This document shows positions 34,256 to 49,200 of a stretch of DNA of 64,000 bases, piece after piece; position 1 is the first letter of the stretch; each line of letters begins with the position of its first letter. The DNA lies in contig WBMV01008585.1 of NCBI GenBank assembly GCA_013396655.1, positions 1-64,000 on the forward strand. The letters run 5' to 3'. Made by a program: the position numbers and the translations under genes. Source of the stretch: Campylorhamphus procurvoides. Its lineage: Eukaryota; Chordata; Aves; Passeriformes; Dendrocolaptidae. The notes below the pieces were generated by a model. It searched no databases. It had not been told where the DNA came from and was given only the letters and a program-made list of their open reading frames with translations.

Positions 34256-37200
34256 GTATGTTGTAGATTGCATTTGTTTTTGTACATGCTTTAAATAGTA
34301 GATGAAAGTAGAATGAAAAATTATGTTCTTTGTCAGTAGAGTCAGGAAAAGATGGCCTGTCATAAGTAAGATGTTTCTGTATTTAAAATGTGGTAGAGAA
34401 AATTGTGTGATTGGATATGGTGGACAGGCTGTTATGATGTCATTTCTTTCTACAGTGTCAGAGGGTGGCATCCATGGACTTTCTCTTCATGAACTAGTAA
34501 ATTAGAAAAAGTGCAGTCATTGAGGCAAGACTTTCATTTGCTGTGATAACAAGACATGATCAAAGATCTTAGATGTAGTGTTAGATAAAAGTACTTAAAT
34601 AGAGAGTCATTGCAGAATACTGGATTAAGATCAGCTGAAATCACAAATGTGTGCAGGATTTCTACCTCTAATTTGCACATGGATCAGTCAGAAAATTGAT
34701 TAGTTGTAACTCTGTCTTAAAATTGTGTTCTTGTTTTTGTTTCCTTCTAGGAATATCCATTCATTCTTGATGCCTTTCAGAGAGAAGCTATTCTTTGTGT
34801 AGATAACAACCAGTCTGTATTAGTGTCAGCTCATACATCAGCTGGTAAAACTGTTTGTGCTGAGTAAGTAATTTTCTAACAAGCTCTAATAAAAGAAGGA
34901 TATGATGTTCGTTTTGTCATTTTGTTGCACCATCAGTGACTATTCTGTCTCAGTTTCTTTACACAACGTTCATTCCGTTGGTGTTAGAATTAAATTGACC
35001 GCTCTTGAATATAAAAATTCCATTTTTCATCATATTAATAAGATACTAATAGGCTTAACTTATGTTTAAACTTAACTTCTGTTTTTAAACAAAACTTCTA
35101 TTTTTAAACAACCTTCTGGGATGTTACTATATAGATTGGAAAGAAAGTTTCTTCAATACAGATTTGCATAAATCTAACAAAAACCCCCTTGTTTTTTAGC
35201 TACTGACTGTAACTAATGAGGTCTTTCTGTGGTTTTTTTGCTTTGTCAGAAGCACTGGTTTAATTTAATTTGCAACTTAATGTTTATTGGGCAAGAAATT
35301 TTTAAAAACTACTCTATTTGCTGTCAGGATTTGGTCAACCAGTGGAGCGGCTTTGCCGACCTGAAGTAAAAATTAAGATGTACATGAAGATACATTAGAT
35401 CAGGGGCTCAAATAATAGTTTTGTTTTGAGACAGTGACAGTTTTTAATTAAACTAGACATGCTCTGGTGTCCATAAAAATTAGTTAACTTGGTGTCAAAG
35501 ATTTTTTACTCTCCACAGAGGTATATGTAGTTGAGTTAAGATTGCACTGAACTTAATAATCTAGATATGAAATGCTGGATATATTAGAGCATGAGTTCAA
35601 ATGCTGCATATCATTCTGTGGTGTTCTGAATTGCATCATTTTCCTTGCTTTTAAGCAGAAGATTGGAGCAAAGTAACGCGCTCTCAATGTTTTCCTGACA
35701 ACTCTAATATGTACGATGTTTGAATACAGGTATGCAATTGCCCTGGCTCTGAGGGAGAAACAGCGTGTGATATTTACAAGTCCAATTAAAGCTTTGAGTA
35801 ATCAGAAGTACCGTGAGATGTATGAAGAATTTCAGGATGTTGGTTTGATGACTGGGGATGTTACCATTAATCCTACAGCTTCTTGTTTGGTAATGACAAC
35901 CGAGGTAAGATCAGAAATAAATTCTTGATCTTTATGTTTTCTCTTACCATTTTTTGATGCAAAGTTCTGATATTAAAACATTAAAGTTGCCCAGTTAGGG
36001 TAGAAGATACTCTAAAGTTCATTATGACTCCTTTGCATGTTTTGAGTTATTTGAAAAGTTAGGTAATCTCTGAATTCATGCTTTCGAACTGTCAGGAACT
36101 TTAATCCCTATGTGGAGAGAGTCAGAACTTAGTTTCCTAAGGGCTCAAGACACAGGTTTCTTTGGATAGATTTGAAGTGCTGACAGAGTTACTGAATCCT
36201 CTGGGGTCAGTATTTTGTTCTATGGAGAAAAAATGGGAAGAGCAAAATCACTGAGGGATAGTGGAGTGATTCACACTAGGTGTGAGAACTCCAGGAGTAT
36301 GCAGCATTTCACCTTTGGTAACAAAGTACTTTTGGCAGAGTTTCGCAATATTTCTGTTGTAGAAATCTGCCCAGCCATGAATCAGAACTTTCTTCCTTTT
36401 TTTGTCTGTACCTCAAAGGAGCAGACAAAACTTTGGTAGGGAAAGATTGGGACAGAGAGACAAGATGATTTGATTTTTGACAAAATATTTCCTCTTAATC
36501 ACAGGGAGGTTATCTACTAGAATGAGCAGAAAAGAAGGCTTGGCAGAAGTACATCTGTAGACCTGTAACAATTGTGCTGACATATAGAGGCTGGGAGAGA
36601 TGGAATGTTTTATTCTTTCATGTTCCTTTACTATTCCTTGCAGAAAAATCAGTTCTTCTCTTGTAATGAGATTTGTTAGATTGAAATCAACCTGGAAAGC
36701 ATCTCAGAACCTATCTAAAATAGCATCTAAAATGCTTTTATGTTTTGTGCAGAATAGAATTTCATACTGACGTGTAAATGTGAACCAAAAATTCTGGGAG
36801 GCCTTTACTGACATCTGCGTAACATGTGACTGTTGTTATTTCATGTGATGGAGCTCAATTTTTTTTTCCTTTTTTAGATTTTGAGAAGTATGCTCTACAG
36901 GGGTTCCGAGGTTATGCGGGAAGTTGCATGGGTTATTTTTGATGAAATTCACTACATGAGAGACTCAGGTATCCTATATGGACTGTTTATCTTTTCAAGA
37001 AATCTGGTTTTTTTCCCCAAGAACAATTTCTTTTTCTTTTGAAGAATTAAGTCCTATTTTTAATCTTTTGAGATAAGTTATCTTTGTGTATACATCATTA
37101 GGAACTTTTCTACTGAATGTATGTAATTATTATGTGTTGCAGTTTGCATTTTCTTGGCCAAGGCAAAAGCAACTTTGAGGGCATTTGATGCATCTCGCTT

Positions 37201-40200
37201 GTGTAGTGGAGACCTGTTTTAGTTTTTGCTTTGTCTTTAAGCTTGCTGTTCTTTGGCTTCAGGGATGAAAAATATGCTTTGATCACATAAATTTCCTTTA
37301 TGACTTCCATTTTCAGAACGTGGTGTGGTTTGGGAAGAGACAATTATTTTGCTCCCTGACAATGTACATTATGTGTTCCTTTCTGCAACTATTCCAAATG
37401 CCCGTCAGTTTGCTGAATGGATCTGCCATCTTCACAAACAGGTTGTGTTTTTGATGTGCTGCACCTCCATCTTTGCTGTCTTGTGACATAAAACTATTTG
37501 GCTGATAACTATTTGGCTGAACCTTTGAGCATCTTTTTAGTCATGTTATTCCTTACAGATGATGGTATAGATTACTCCTGGCTTCTCTGATTGTACTCCT
37601 GCTTTTGCAGTTTTACTGGCTATTGGTTCTACATGGCAGCATTAGAGTTGTTTCTTTAGTGTTTGTTTTCCACAACTATTTAGGCACGTGCCTGATTTCA
37701 GCAAACATTCTGAATTATAAAACATGATGAATGTACAGTGATTTCTGGAGGGCTGATAGACAAGAGGTTATTGGGAGAAATTGTTTGTTGAGCTCTGTAA
37801 AAAGGCCATATGAGGATCAAAAGTAAATCTTCAATCCGTAGGAAATACTATATATGCTTGCAAACAAAGTAAGAAAAGAGGAATGAAAGAAATGCATCCC
37901 GTACTTTGACCTTCAGGATTTAAATTTTTTTCTGTTTTTTTTAGGACTTTCTTTTGTAGCAAGGAATATGTGAATTAGAATTGGGGAATTTAATGCTCCA
38001 ATGTTAAAAATATCCCAGAGACTGATCCTTACAAAACCTTGACTTTGTTTTGCCAAATGCTAGATCCATGGGGTTTTTTTTCAAAGCAGATTTTAGGTAA
38101 TATTTAGTGTTTAAAAGGAAGTACTTCATTTATTTTTTCCTCAACGAGTTTTCTCCATCATTGAAATGTTAAATATTAATTAAAGTCTATTGTGAGCCTT
38201 TTTTAAGTGTTTAAGGAATAATTCAGGCTTTTTTTACAAAATATAAAGTAACAGGTTTTTTCCTTTGATTTTAGAAGGTGTTAATACTGTGGTATGTCTA
38301 ATAATGCAGAAGGAAATATTGCATGTCTTGTCTTTTTGTGTTCATGAGAGAAAATCGTTGTAGCCAACTTGTGTTCTAAAGAATTTGCAATCTTCCGTTT
38401 TCTTCAACAATGTCATTAATACAAAACCCATATTTAGGAAAGAAAATTTGTTTCCTTAGTTTCAGAGAGCCTTACTTTCTGGCCTTTAAGTTGTATTTTA
38501 ATAGGAATGTATTGTATTTTCCATCAAGCATGTGATTTTACAGCACAGTTATAAACATAAAATATTTATGTGAATTTTGTTCTTTCTTTATAGCCTTGCC
38601 ATGTGATTTACACCGACTATCGACCCACTCCACTGCAGCATTATATATTCCCAGCAGGAGGAGATGGACTCCATCTGGTTGTTGATGAAAATGTAGGGAA
38701 TGTTCAGTTTGTTTGAAAGATTGTTTCCTCACTCAAAAGCTTGAGCTCTTGCAAAATTTGAATAGGCTGTATAAAGGATATTTTTGTTAAAATTAAGTCC
38801 AAGTGAGTAATGTTGATCTCTAAATTGCTCTTAGAGTTTTGGAGTCTCATGAGAAATTGGTTATCTGATGTCATGGAGCCAGCTGCGTAATACTTCCCTG
38901 AGGGATCTTTAAGTGCCCACATCCTTGCTTTGTTTTTCAGAAGTGCGTGCTTCTGTCTGCAAATCTGCAAAGCAGTCGATATTGCTTGTACTGTTTCTCA
39001 CTCAAAAGAAAATGTAGTGACATGTAGATTTTACTTTGGTTGAGGAGGCAAAATTCTTTTATTCTTTTAGGTGGTTTTGGACTTAAAACTTATTTAAAAT
39101 TCATCATCAGTTTGCTCAGCAGTAGCTAATGCTATAAACAGCAGTACTCCACTTGAAGCTAGGTCTTCTTTGGACGATGTAGTTTTATGTGGACATTCTT
39201 AAAAGTCAGTTTTGGTATTGTGTTATCCAACAGGTCTGGTGTGATTGATGGTGTGGTGGTTGGAGCAATGAGCAGTAACTTCAGAGACATCAATGTAGTT
39301 CTTAGCTGTGACACTGACTTAGTAAACTCTCTTGCCAGCTTATATATTATTTTTATCCTGCCTGTGTATATGGGGTCATGGTGCTGGCTGTGCAAAGCAC
39401 TAAGTATTTTGAAGGGGACTGTGTAAGAACTAATTGCTAACAAAGGTTGTGTTTTACATCTAGGGAGATTTTAGAGAAGATAATTTTAATACAGCAATGC
39501 AAGTGCTCAGAGATGCAGGGGACTTAGCAAAAGGGGACCAGAAAGGCAGGAAAGGAGGAACAAAAGGTGAGTTTCAGCCCCATTCTGAGGATAATACTAC
39601 AAAGTTGTATGCAAATTGTGCTTGTGTCTGACACAACATTTTTTTGGTAAAATTTAATTGAAATTAATCTCTCTGTAGGTCCTTCAAATGTTTTTAAGAT
39701 TGTGAAAATGATTATGGAAAGGAATTTCCAACCTGTGATTATTTTCAGCTTCAGTAAGAAAGACTGCGAAGCCTATGCACTTCAGATGACAAAGTTAGAT
39801 TTCAATACAGGTACAGATAAATACAATTTTATTCACATATGTAGTTTGTGAAATTTTACTTTTGCTTTGAAACTGTCTGTATAAAAACAAATGAAAAATA
39901 CATATGGCTTTTTCATTTACTGTGCCAGGACATCAAATTGTTTTCAGTAGGAAACTTACTGGTGTACAAAAAGTATTTCGTCATCACAATGTTGAACAGT
40001 GAATATATTTTAAATTCCATTTCTTCCTCCGGTAACCTGTTTATTATAATAATAGCAGAAGGGTTCCTAAAAAATTCTGTCCATAATGGGAGAAGACTGA
40101 TTATAACAAAAGTATTTCCCAGAATTTTCATGTTATGGCCATGTTTCCATGTCAGAAAGATGAGTATTCTCTCAAAGTCCAGATAACTGTATAACAAACT

Positions 40201-43200
40201 ACTAGAATGTTCTTTCTCAACTATGCAATCCAGTTTTCTTTCTTTTCTTCTTCCCTCTTGTCCTCAAAGGGAAAGCCAAAATGTAAGCAAAGAAGTTTTT
40301 TTTTCATCTTGGGCCAAGACCAAGATTGGCAAATAAGTTTAATTTCATTACTTCTCGGAAATCTAAAGAGTTTTAACAAAAATAAAGAATTCATTGTAAA
40401 TCAGTCCGTTGTTTGTGAACTGTTCGCGGTTCTTGCCTGCCTACTTGCTCCAATCTTTGCGTGTTCTGGATCATTGTTGCAGAACAACGCAGGTTTTTCT
40501 GTCAGAAAACTTAAAGATGTATAAGTGCAGAGATGCATTTTCGTGTTCAGAGCCACACCTTTGAGTGTATATTCATGATATTTGTATGCTTAGTGGGACA
40601 GTAAACTTAGTAGGATGAGAAGAGTCTCTATGTCAACACAAACAGAGACTAGTAGTTGGAAGAGAAATGGGGGGGTTTATAGGTAGTACATAAAACTCAT
40701 AATTCTGGAGTTTGGAAGTAGCTGAAATTCGATATATTCTGACAGGTTTGTTCTGTTTTCATTTTTCCTGGTCATCTGCTTCTGGTTGCTGTTAGGCTCT
40801 TCTCGTCTCAGTGAAGTCTTGATTGACCCAGTTTGGGAGGTTTTGTTTAGAATTCAGAGTCTTCCATGCTATTTTTGTTGTAAACTTTTCTAACTATTAC
40901 AATGTGGTAACACTTTATTTACTTCTAGTACAAGCCTTCTACATTCTGTAATCACTTACAAATTCCCTTCTTAGATGAAGAAAAAAAGATGGTTGAAGAA
41001 GTGTTCAATAATGCAATTGATTGTCTGTCCGATGAAGACAAAAAGCTTCCTCAGGTGAGTGAATAGGATTCTTTTCAATAGGGATGAATTACCACTCCTG
41101 GTTTTTGCAACTTTTGAGACTGTGGATCTTTTGTAGAGGGTACAGAAATTAAAAAATGGATAATCTCATTCAGTTCTCCAGGTTTTAGTATCTCTTTCAT
41201 TGCTCCTTGTCATTATGAAATAGGTGATTAGGTTTCTTCCAGTTGTGATTCCAGCAGGTGAATATGCCAGAATTAACAATGGAGCTCCTGCCCCTTGTTT
41301 TACTTTTTTCTAATTATGTTTGTAAGTAAACATAAGAGCTTATAAAGAGATAGACTTCAAGCGTGGGAGTGCAGCATACACTTACCAGTTGCTGGTAGCT
41401 GAAGCTTTCTGGAAGTTGCATCGATGCATCTACAGTCTAATTTATTTTATAATGACTAAGTATAGTGACATTTTCCCATCTTTACAGTAGAAAAATAGTA
41501 GCTTCTAAATGGACATAATGCTACAAGATTCAGTACTTCTGTAACACCTACTAAAACTGTAGATGTTTTTTTCTACTCTTCTATTGATTTGTGTCCGTCT
41601 TGCCTTAATGTTGTGATCCTTATTGTGGGCCTGGCAATTTCTCCCTGCAGAAAATCAGCCATTTAATTTTTGACCATGCCTGCTTGATTTGTATTCCACA
41701 TACCTGTTTTATGAATATGATAAAAAACCTCAGAAAATAGGAATCCAGTAGTGGGGTTTTTTGTATGCTTAAAAGAGTGGCATTGTATCCCAGTTACCTG
41801 CTTTAGTATCTGTGTACTCTCAGAATTTAGTTTGGGGTGAAAACCAAGTGTTAATAGATTGTTAGTGGAATCTTTGTTGTCAAGCAAAAAAACGGAGAGA
41901 AAACAATTAAGTTTATCTACGTATTTGTTTGAAGTATCTTATTTTTGAATTTAGGAGTTTATTTCAGTCATTTACAGCCAGAATTTCCTTGTCTGGCTCT
42001 CATAGGTGCTGGCTTTGTTTACAGCACATTCCAGTGAGTGCATTGCTGCAACTAAAATTGAAGCAAAGTATCTCATACATACCAGAATCAAGATTTCAAA
42101 AAATTATTTTAAATGAGGCTTTTCTTTCTCTTTTAATAGAAGCAAATTTGAATACTAATTATGTGTGTCAGTGTGTAATTTAGGGCATACCCTCACAGTG
42201 CCTAAACCAGTTTGAGACTGGTCTATGAAAAAGATTGGCCTCTGGCTTTACCATTGACATTTTTGCTAGTTCTAATGGGAATGTAATACTGAAGGGGTAG
42301 TTATTTTATTTTAAATTGATAAATAGTGAATGACTTGAACAGTAAGGGCAGTAAGATTTTCTATACAAGTTTAATTTTTTAGTAGTGAATACTAAAATTT
42401 TTTTATTGGTTTTTCTTTCCAGGTTGAGCATGTACTTCCTCTTCTGAAACGAGGAATTGGTATCCATCACGGTGGTTTGCTCCCTATCTTAAAAGAAACC
42501 ATAGAAATTCTTTTCTCTGAAGGCCTAATAAAGGTATTGTACATGTTCATATTTAGTTTGCTCTCTGTTTTGAATACATAGTTCATAATCCTGAAAATCC
42601 AAAATGTATGTCTTAGCTCAGGATGTACGTTAATATTACAGTGGAGATCTATACATTGCAGCTGTAGCATTGAGTGTTCCAGATTTTATTTGAAAGTATA
42701 TGAACTTAAAATGTCTACCTTGGTACATTTTTGTCAGCTATTTTATGTTATATTTTCTTCCTGTAATTTACTGTGGTCATTTACCAAGCTGTTTGTTGGT
42801 TGTCCTAAGTGATGTACTTTCAGAAAAATGTAACCTTAGATGAAAGTTCGGGGGGGAGTGTTTGGCTAGCTAACTCCTATTTTCTTCTTGCAAACTTTCA
42901 GTATTAAAATTAATTTTTATTATTGATTAATGTAATTTGCACCACTTATGTTTTCTTTCTAACTAGTCCCATCTAACTAGTTTTCATGTTTTCCCAGATG
43001 AAGTAAGGGAAGAGGGAAAGAATGGTTTTGTCCGGGTTTTAAATATTGAATATGCCTATGTTCCTTAAGTTGACTGTACATATGTATTAAAATATGGAGA
43101 GATTTTGTGTAGCAATCTCTGATTATTTTTATGTTTGCTTGAGAGCCTCTTTCTTTGCTTGCTTAACTTCCATCTGTTTATTTAGGCCTTATTTGCAACA

Positions 43201-46200
43201 GAGACCTTTGCTATGGGAATTAATATGCCAGCCAGGACTGTGCTATTTACAAGTGCCAGTAAATTTGATGGGAAAGATTTCCGATGGGTAAGTGAAAAGC
43301 AAGTTCTGTAGAACTACTGAATTCCATTATTTAAACCCTACTAGGATTAAATTTACTCTTTACATGTTCCTTTAGTGTAGTAGGAAATGTTTTTTTCTTT
43401 CAAAAATCTTTGTTCCCTAATCCATTTAAAATTAGTGTACAGATTCTTGAAGACAAGGTTCCTCAGATTATCCATGAGATTATTTAATGGATATGATAAA
43501 AATTCATCAAACACAGATTAGCAGCTGACATTGGATCAGGCTAAGACTTCTGCACGGCTTGTCCAAAACATTGAGACACAGATATTTTATTGTGTATCAC
43601 ATAATTGGGGAGGAAAAATGGACTTAGTATCCTGTCAATAAAGATCAGTAATTTTGACAGACACAAGAAAAGAGATCATTTACCTTGGGAGAGTGTTGAT
43701 TGTTCTGGTTTAGCAGGATTTTTTGTGTAGCTCACAGAAAGACTTGTGAAGGGAGAGAAAAGTTCTTAAACCACTGGAAAACAATTTAAAAAATTTAAAC
43801 ATCAAAAACCGGTATGTGATTTACATAAAATAATAATGAGGGTTTACAGGTCATCACAGCACAACTTCGGGAGTCATGATTCATCTTTCAGTGATGGGAA
43901 AATGGTGGTGAAAAGGACAAGTGACTTAGGTGATGTTCATTATGAAGTAGCCATCTTTTCAATCTTAGTTTGGGCTGTTCAGTTTCACTATTCATTCAGT
44001 CTGATTGTATGTCCTTAAGATATATGTGAGAATGAGCTTCCTTTGAGGTATCAGGTATGTGGAACTGTAGTTTGTTAAGTCGTTTTTGAAATCTGATTTA
44101 AGGTGGCACTTGGGAAGTATTTTGGAATGCAAGTTGCACAAATGACAAAATACTCTGGTAACTTGTTGAGACACAGGGGACCAGTTGTAGTTGCCTTTTG
44201 TCCATGCCCTGTTTTTTTATAACCTCTTCGATTTCACAGGTATAAAAATACTGCTTTTGCAAAGTAACAGTATTTTAATGTTACTTTTGAGTGAAATGAT
44301 ACATTAGTTGATTGTGGTGAAGATCCATTATCAGTATGTTGAGGATGTGTCGTATTTCCACCATGGCCAGCAACCTTCCATTATGTCACACATTAGTAAA
44401 ATGGTTTTTGTCCTTATTAAAATGATGCATCATGATGTGGAGCTATAGGAGCATTAGTTAACTTTTGCTGTTGACATACATTATTCGTAAGTCGTGGATT
44501 TATATCCTTGCTTAATGATCAGTTATGATAAATTAATACAATCTGTGAAAAGCTTATGTCTTAGATAACTCTCCTTTGCAATTTCTTTTATGGTCACGTA
44601 TCGTGTATTTGTAATTAGCACTTTTCATGTTCTTACTGTTTTTCTGATGTTTGTTAATTTCTTTTCTTTTTCTAATTTTATCCTAGATATCCTCAGGTGA
44701 ATACATTCAAATGTCAGGTCGTGCAGGACGCCGTGGTATGGATGACAGAGGAATAGTAATTCTTATGGTGGATGAAAAAATGAGTCCAACAATTGGCAAG
44801 CAGCTTTTGAAGGTAGGAGAGATATTACTTTGATTTTATTCTCCCAGTAAGGTCATGTTCATTAGAGTAATGTAACATGCATATGTATACACCTAAACAA
44901 GAACTGTACAGATCATGCAGATAGAAGATGACAACTCCTAGAAGGAGCTTTCTGTGAATTCTCATTATAGGAGGAGTTTCTGTTGTGAAACAAAATTACA
45001 ATATTTTTTGTGTAAAAGTAGTATCAAACTTTTCTGTATACAAGGGCTATCAGGCAGGGGAAGCAGAACTCCTTTCTAGTGATAGCACTACTATTGAGGT
45101 ATTCTGTTTCTTGCTGACTGCAGTCAGTTTGAGGGTTTTGCTGAACTAGGAAAGGTTTGCTGAGATTTCACAAGAAGTACTAAATTCTTGATTCTGCAGT
45201 GAAATAAAATTTTGTTAGTAAACCCTCAGTATGTTAGCTAAAATTAAGTATGGAGAAATTGACTTTGCATTTAGGAAACTTGGAGGTTTGGGAAATCAAG
45301 GGGTTGAAAAAATCACTCCTAGTTGAGATTACAAGGCTTCCCCAAGCTGTAATGGGAGTTGTTACAGATTGTTACATTAATAGCCTCTCTCTTTATAATT
45401 TGAATGTGAAATACTGCACTCACTACACTTCTGTTTAAATTCCATGGCAAAAATCACCATAATGAAGTAAAATATTCTGTTGTGTGTGTTGCCTGTCTTG
45501 GGCTGCTTACATTAATTGTGCACACATACTAAAATTGAAAACTTGGGAACTTGGTACACATAGCAGGTCCTTTGTGTTAAAACAGCACTTACAGTATTAC
45601 TAGACTTAGTATATACAAGAATCATCTTAAGTCAGCATCAAGTTATGTTAACAAAAGGCATGTGGTAGTTGCTAAAAAAAATTAAGACACCAGTGTTTCT
45701 CTGTTTTGTTCAGGCAAATGAAGAACAAGGAGAAAAATATGTACATGGCTGCTTTTAATTGCACAAATGTGGATTTGTATGTGTATCTTGCTCTGTCAGT
45801 GCTACATGTTAATTGATAATCCATGAATTAGATGTACCTGTTGCACACAGGTAGCGTTTACCTTGTTAAAAGTCAGAATTTTCATGTATATTACATTATG
45901 GCTAACTAATCAGAAATCAGTAAAATAAGAAATCTCTGAAATTCTTATTCATGTATGGTAGGATTAGGTTTTGAATTAATTTCTTATTCTTGAATCTTCT
46001 GAGTTTTCTCAGGGGGAGTGGTCATATATTTGTTTCTTCACATGCACTCTTATTGCATGTGTACATCTCGGAGATATGACGATGATTAAGTTTTATAACT
46101 GGATTTTTATGATTTTCTGAGACTATTTGAGAAAATAGATGTTATTTTGTGTTGCACATATTTTCAAAAAGGCTTTATATCTTTGTATGTCCGCAGCTGA

Positions 46201-49200
46201 AAGAGTAGGGGATAAAAAGTGAGAGAAACAAAAGAGAATCTTCATGAATAGTACTCATTTCCTATATTTGTAATCTGTAGTTTATAAAAAATGCCCCCCG
46301 AAAGTTAATTTATATGAAATAATTGTTGCTATCTTAAGAAAAAATGGTTTTTCAATTATTTATCTTCCTACTTTGAGATTATAAGATCAGCCATTCAGGA
46401 GGTGAGGTTTTTTTGAAGTTTGAAAATTCAGTAGTTTAAGAACTATAGAACTCAATCTGCATGAATGAAGACAAAAAAGGAAATAGTAGACCACTCACAC
46501 TTTTTTTTTACTACTGGAGGGCAGTTGTCTAGATTTTAAGGAAATAATAAAGAATATTTATTGAAACCACAAACCCTTTGAATTTTTTCTCCTTTTGAAT
46601 TTCAAGGAAACAAAAGAGAAAATAATGGCAACTCTTTGGTTTTCTATGTTATGTCTTGCTTCTTCTCCACTGATCTAAATCATGTATTTCATTAATTTTT
46701 CATACTGCTTCACTTGTGAGCAAACACTGAATTTAAGATCTTTCTGAAAAAGATCAGAAGGGGCTAAAATGAAGGTATTGATGTTTCTGTAGCTTTTGTA
46801 ACTATTCAGCAAATTGCTGTAAAGACAGTAAAAGTAATCTTTTATTAAAGGAGCAGTAAAGGATAAAAACACCCTTCTTGTTTTTCTTCATAAACCATCT
46901 AGAAGAGATTTCATGTGTCAAAAAAGGCCAAGAAAATCTATACAGGCTAACATTTTTTCTATATTTATAATTTGTAGTCATCGTTAAATATGCTCAATTA
47001 AGTTTTACTTAGTGACAGTTTGTATTAAGGTCACGGTCATGTCTTATGGTAGTATTTTGCTTTGCTCCAGGATAAACTAAAGATTTATAGGGAAAACTCC
47101 GGAAGAAATAAATTAGCCATATTGTCAATAATAGAACATTTACATAGTACGTTTTTGTCATAGCTCTTCAACCTTAATGCGTGTCTGATCCAAACCATTT
47201 CCAGAAGACCAGAGCAAAACATCAAGGAATCTGTTGTCAGCTGCCTCACACTGTAATCAGTGAAGTGAGAGCTTTTGAGTGTATTGGTATCAGCAGTATT
47301 CCTCCAGCTGTGCTCTCTGGCTGTGGCACTGTCCATTGCGACATTGTGTACAGTACTTCCAGCTTAAATTCAGCCTTCCATTCTTAGATGGAGTCCTTAA
47401 AAGGGATATTTATAAATATTTCTTAAACTCAGTAATGTACATTTGTCTTCTGCAGTGTAACTGGGTTTTTTTGTTTATCCTTAGCATTTATTTGACCACT
47501 GAGTATTTAGTAAACTAGTGACTTGCAGAAATCTGTAAACCTAAATGCTTACAATACTGTTGGGTCAGCTCTCTGAAGATGGTAAATTGTAATTGGCATT
47601 TGCATAATACTAAGAAATATTTTATTGGAATTTTTTGTTTGTTTCCTTACTTAAAATCTTTACATTGTGTTAGTTTTGGTAGGAAGTTTAGGTAGGAAGT
47701 GTATAGTTTCTTCATCATGCAAGATGGCCTTTGAAACTAGAGCAGCATCTCTCCAGCTGGAATTTGGCCACGTTACAAGGATGTATCTCTACAGAGAGAG
47801 TGAGTGAATTACTCAACAGTGGAAATCTGTTCGGTCTCTAAAAGCAAAAATCTTAAGCTACTGTATTATGAAAAAGAATGATTATATACTGAAAGAAAAT
47901 GTGCTGTACAAGTGAGCTTTGAATTTGATTCTGTCAGTGCTTTGCATCTACTTATTCCATCACAGGAGAAGGAATGGACTGAAAAATTGAAAGAAAACAT
48001 AGAATCCTTTAAGACATTTAAAATCATCAAGTCCAACTGCCCACCCAGCAGTACCATTGTAATCCCTAAACCATATCACCCAGCGCTAGATCCAGATACC
48101 TCTTGAACACCTCCAGGGATGGTGCTTCTACCACCTCCCTAGGTAACCTATTCCAACGCCTGACCACCCTCACTTTTTTTAATACTCAATCTGAATCTCC
48201 CCTGTCTCAGCTTAAGGCCATTTCCTCTTGTCCTCTCACTGTGGGCACCGTGGAACAGACCAGCCCCCAACTAGTATTTCAGTTCATTTCTCATAACTTG
48301 TGAGTTGTAAGTAACAGCTTTTCATTTAGTCTTGTTCTTTGTGATGGCATAAGACAGCAGGTGAGGGCTCCTACAGAGGCTGTCGTGTCTTCTGTCAGCA
48401 TTCAATCCTTCTGCAAACATCAGCTTAACATGCCATCTTAATTATAATGTTGTGCTTTGCTGTGACTTACAACTTACTCCTATGGAAAAAAAATGAGAAG
48501 CCTCAGGATCTGAGAAATTTACCAAACCCTGTTCTGGGGAGAGAAACAGACTTCAGTTGGAGGTTGGCACTAATAGTTATTGGAAAAGCCATTGCAGAAT
48601 CTAAAGCAATAGGTTGTCACTGGTGGTTTGAGGACAGTAAAATGTTCTTCTAAAGCTGTGACATAGATGAGAATCACAATGAAACAAGTATTTTGGATAC
48701 TATAAAAAGTTATTTAGATAAAAATAATTTAAATGTTAAGTATTTGATTTTATTGTAAACTGCCAAACTTGTTCTTGTGAAGCTTGCAGTGCAGAAATTT
48801 TCCAGGCTTTGATTCAGGAAGGTACTTGACTTTTAACCTTAACTTAAAATCTGCTTAAAGTCAACAAGATTTTAGAATGAAATCATGGAGATAAGGGAAA
48901 TGGATATTCAGATGCCTTTGTGAACAGGGTCACAGTTTTCGTAGATAATTTTGAAAGCCAGCAGATAGAACAATAGTTGTTCTTGCTGATGTTTGCAACC
49001 AAAATGGGGAAGATGAGGGTGCATCAGATGGTGTGTAAAATGGTTCATTGCTCTTGAACTTCGCCTCAGGATTTTCAAGTCCTGTAGGACTAAACTAACT
49101 GGTGTTATTTATTAATTGTGGTTGCTGTTTGTTAATGCCGCAAGTTACTTCAAGGTTTATTAGTTCAGTCTGTAGAGAACAGTTGTTTTCAACAACTAAC

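Larger units (their letters stand above)
33236..43185 (+). other. Remaining larger MTREX introns (3-13), nothing recognised
   Basis: The non-coding stretches 33236-34192, 34864-35729, 35905-36877, 37442-38593, 38693-39463, 39811-40974, 41055-42422 and 42534-43185 show no transposon or RNA-gene signature that I can identify, apart from the small duplication in intron 8. At 39159-39443 both strands are open for more than 230 bases, without a family match. Confidence 0.45.

Noticed and set aside
39159..39443. Open frames on both strands in MTREX intron 9
   Set aside because: No family resemblance, no splice signals in the right phase, and exon 10 starts immediately after with its own acceptor.
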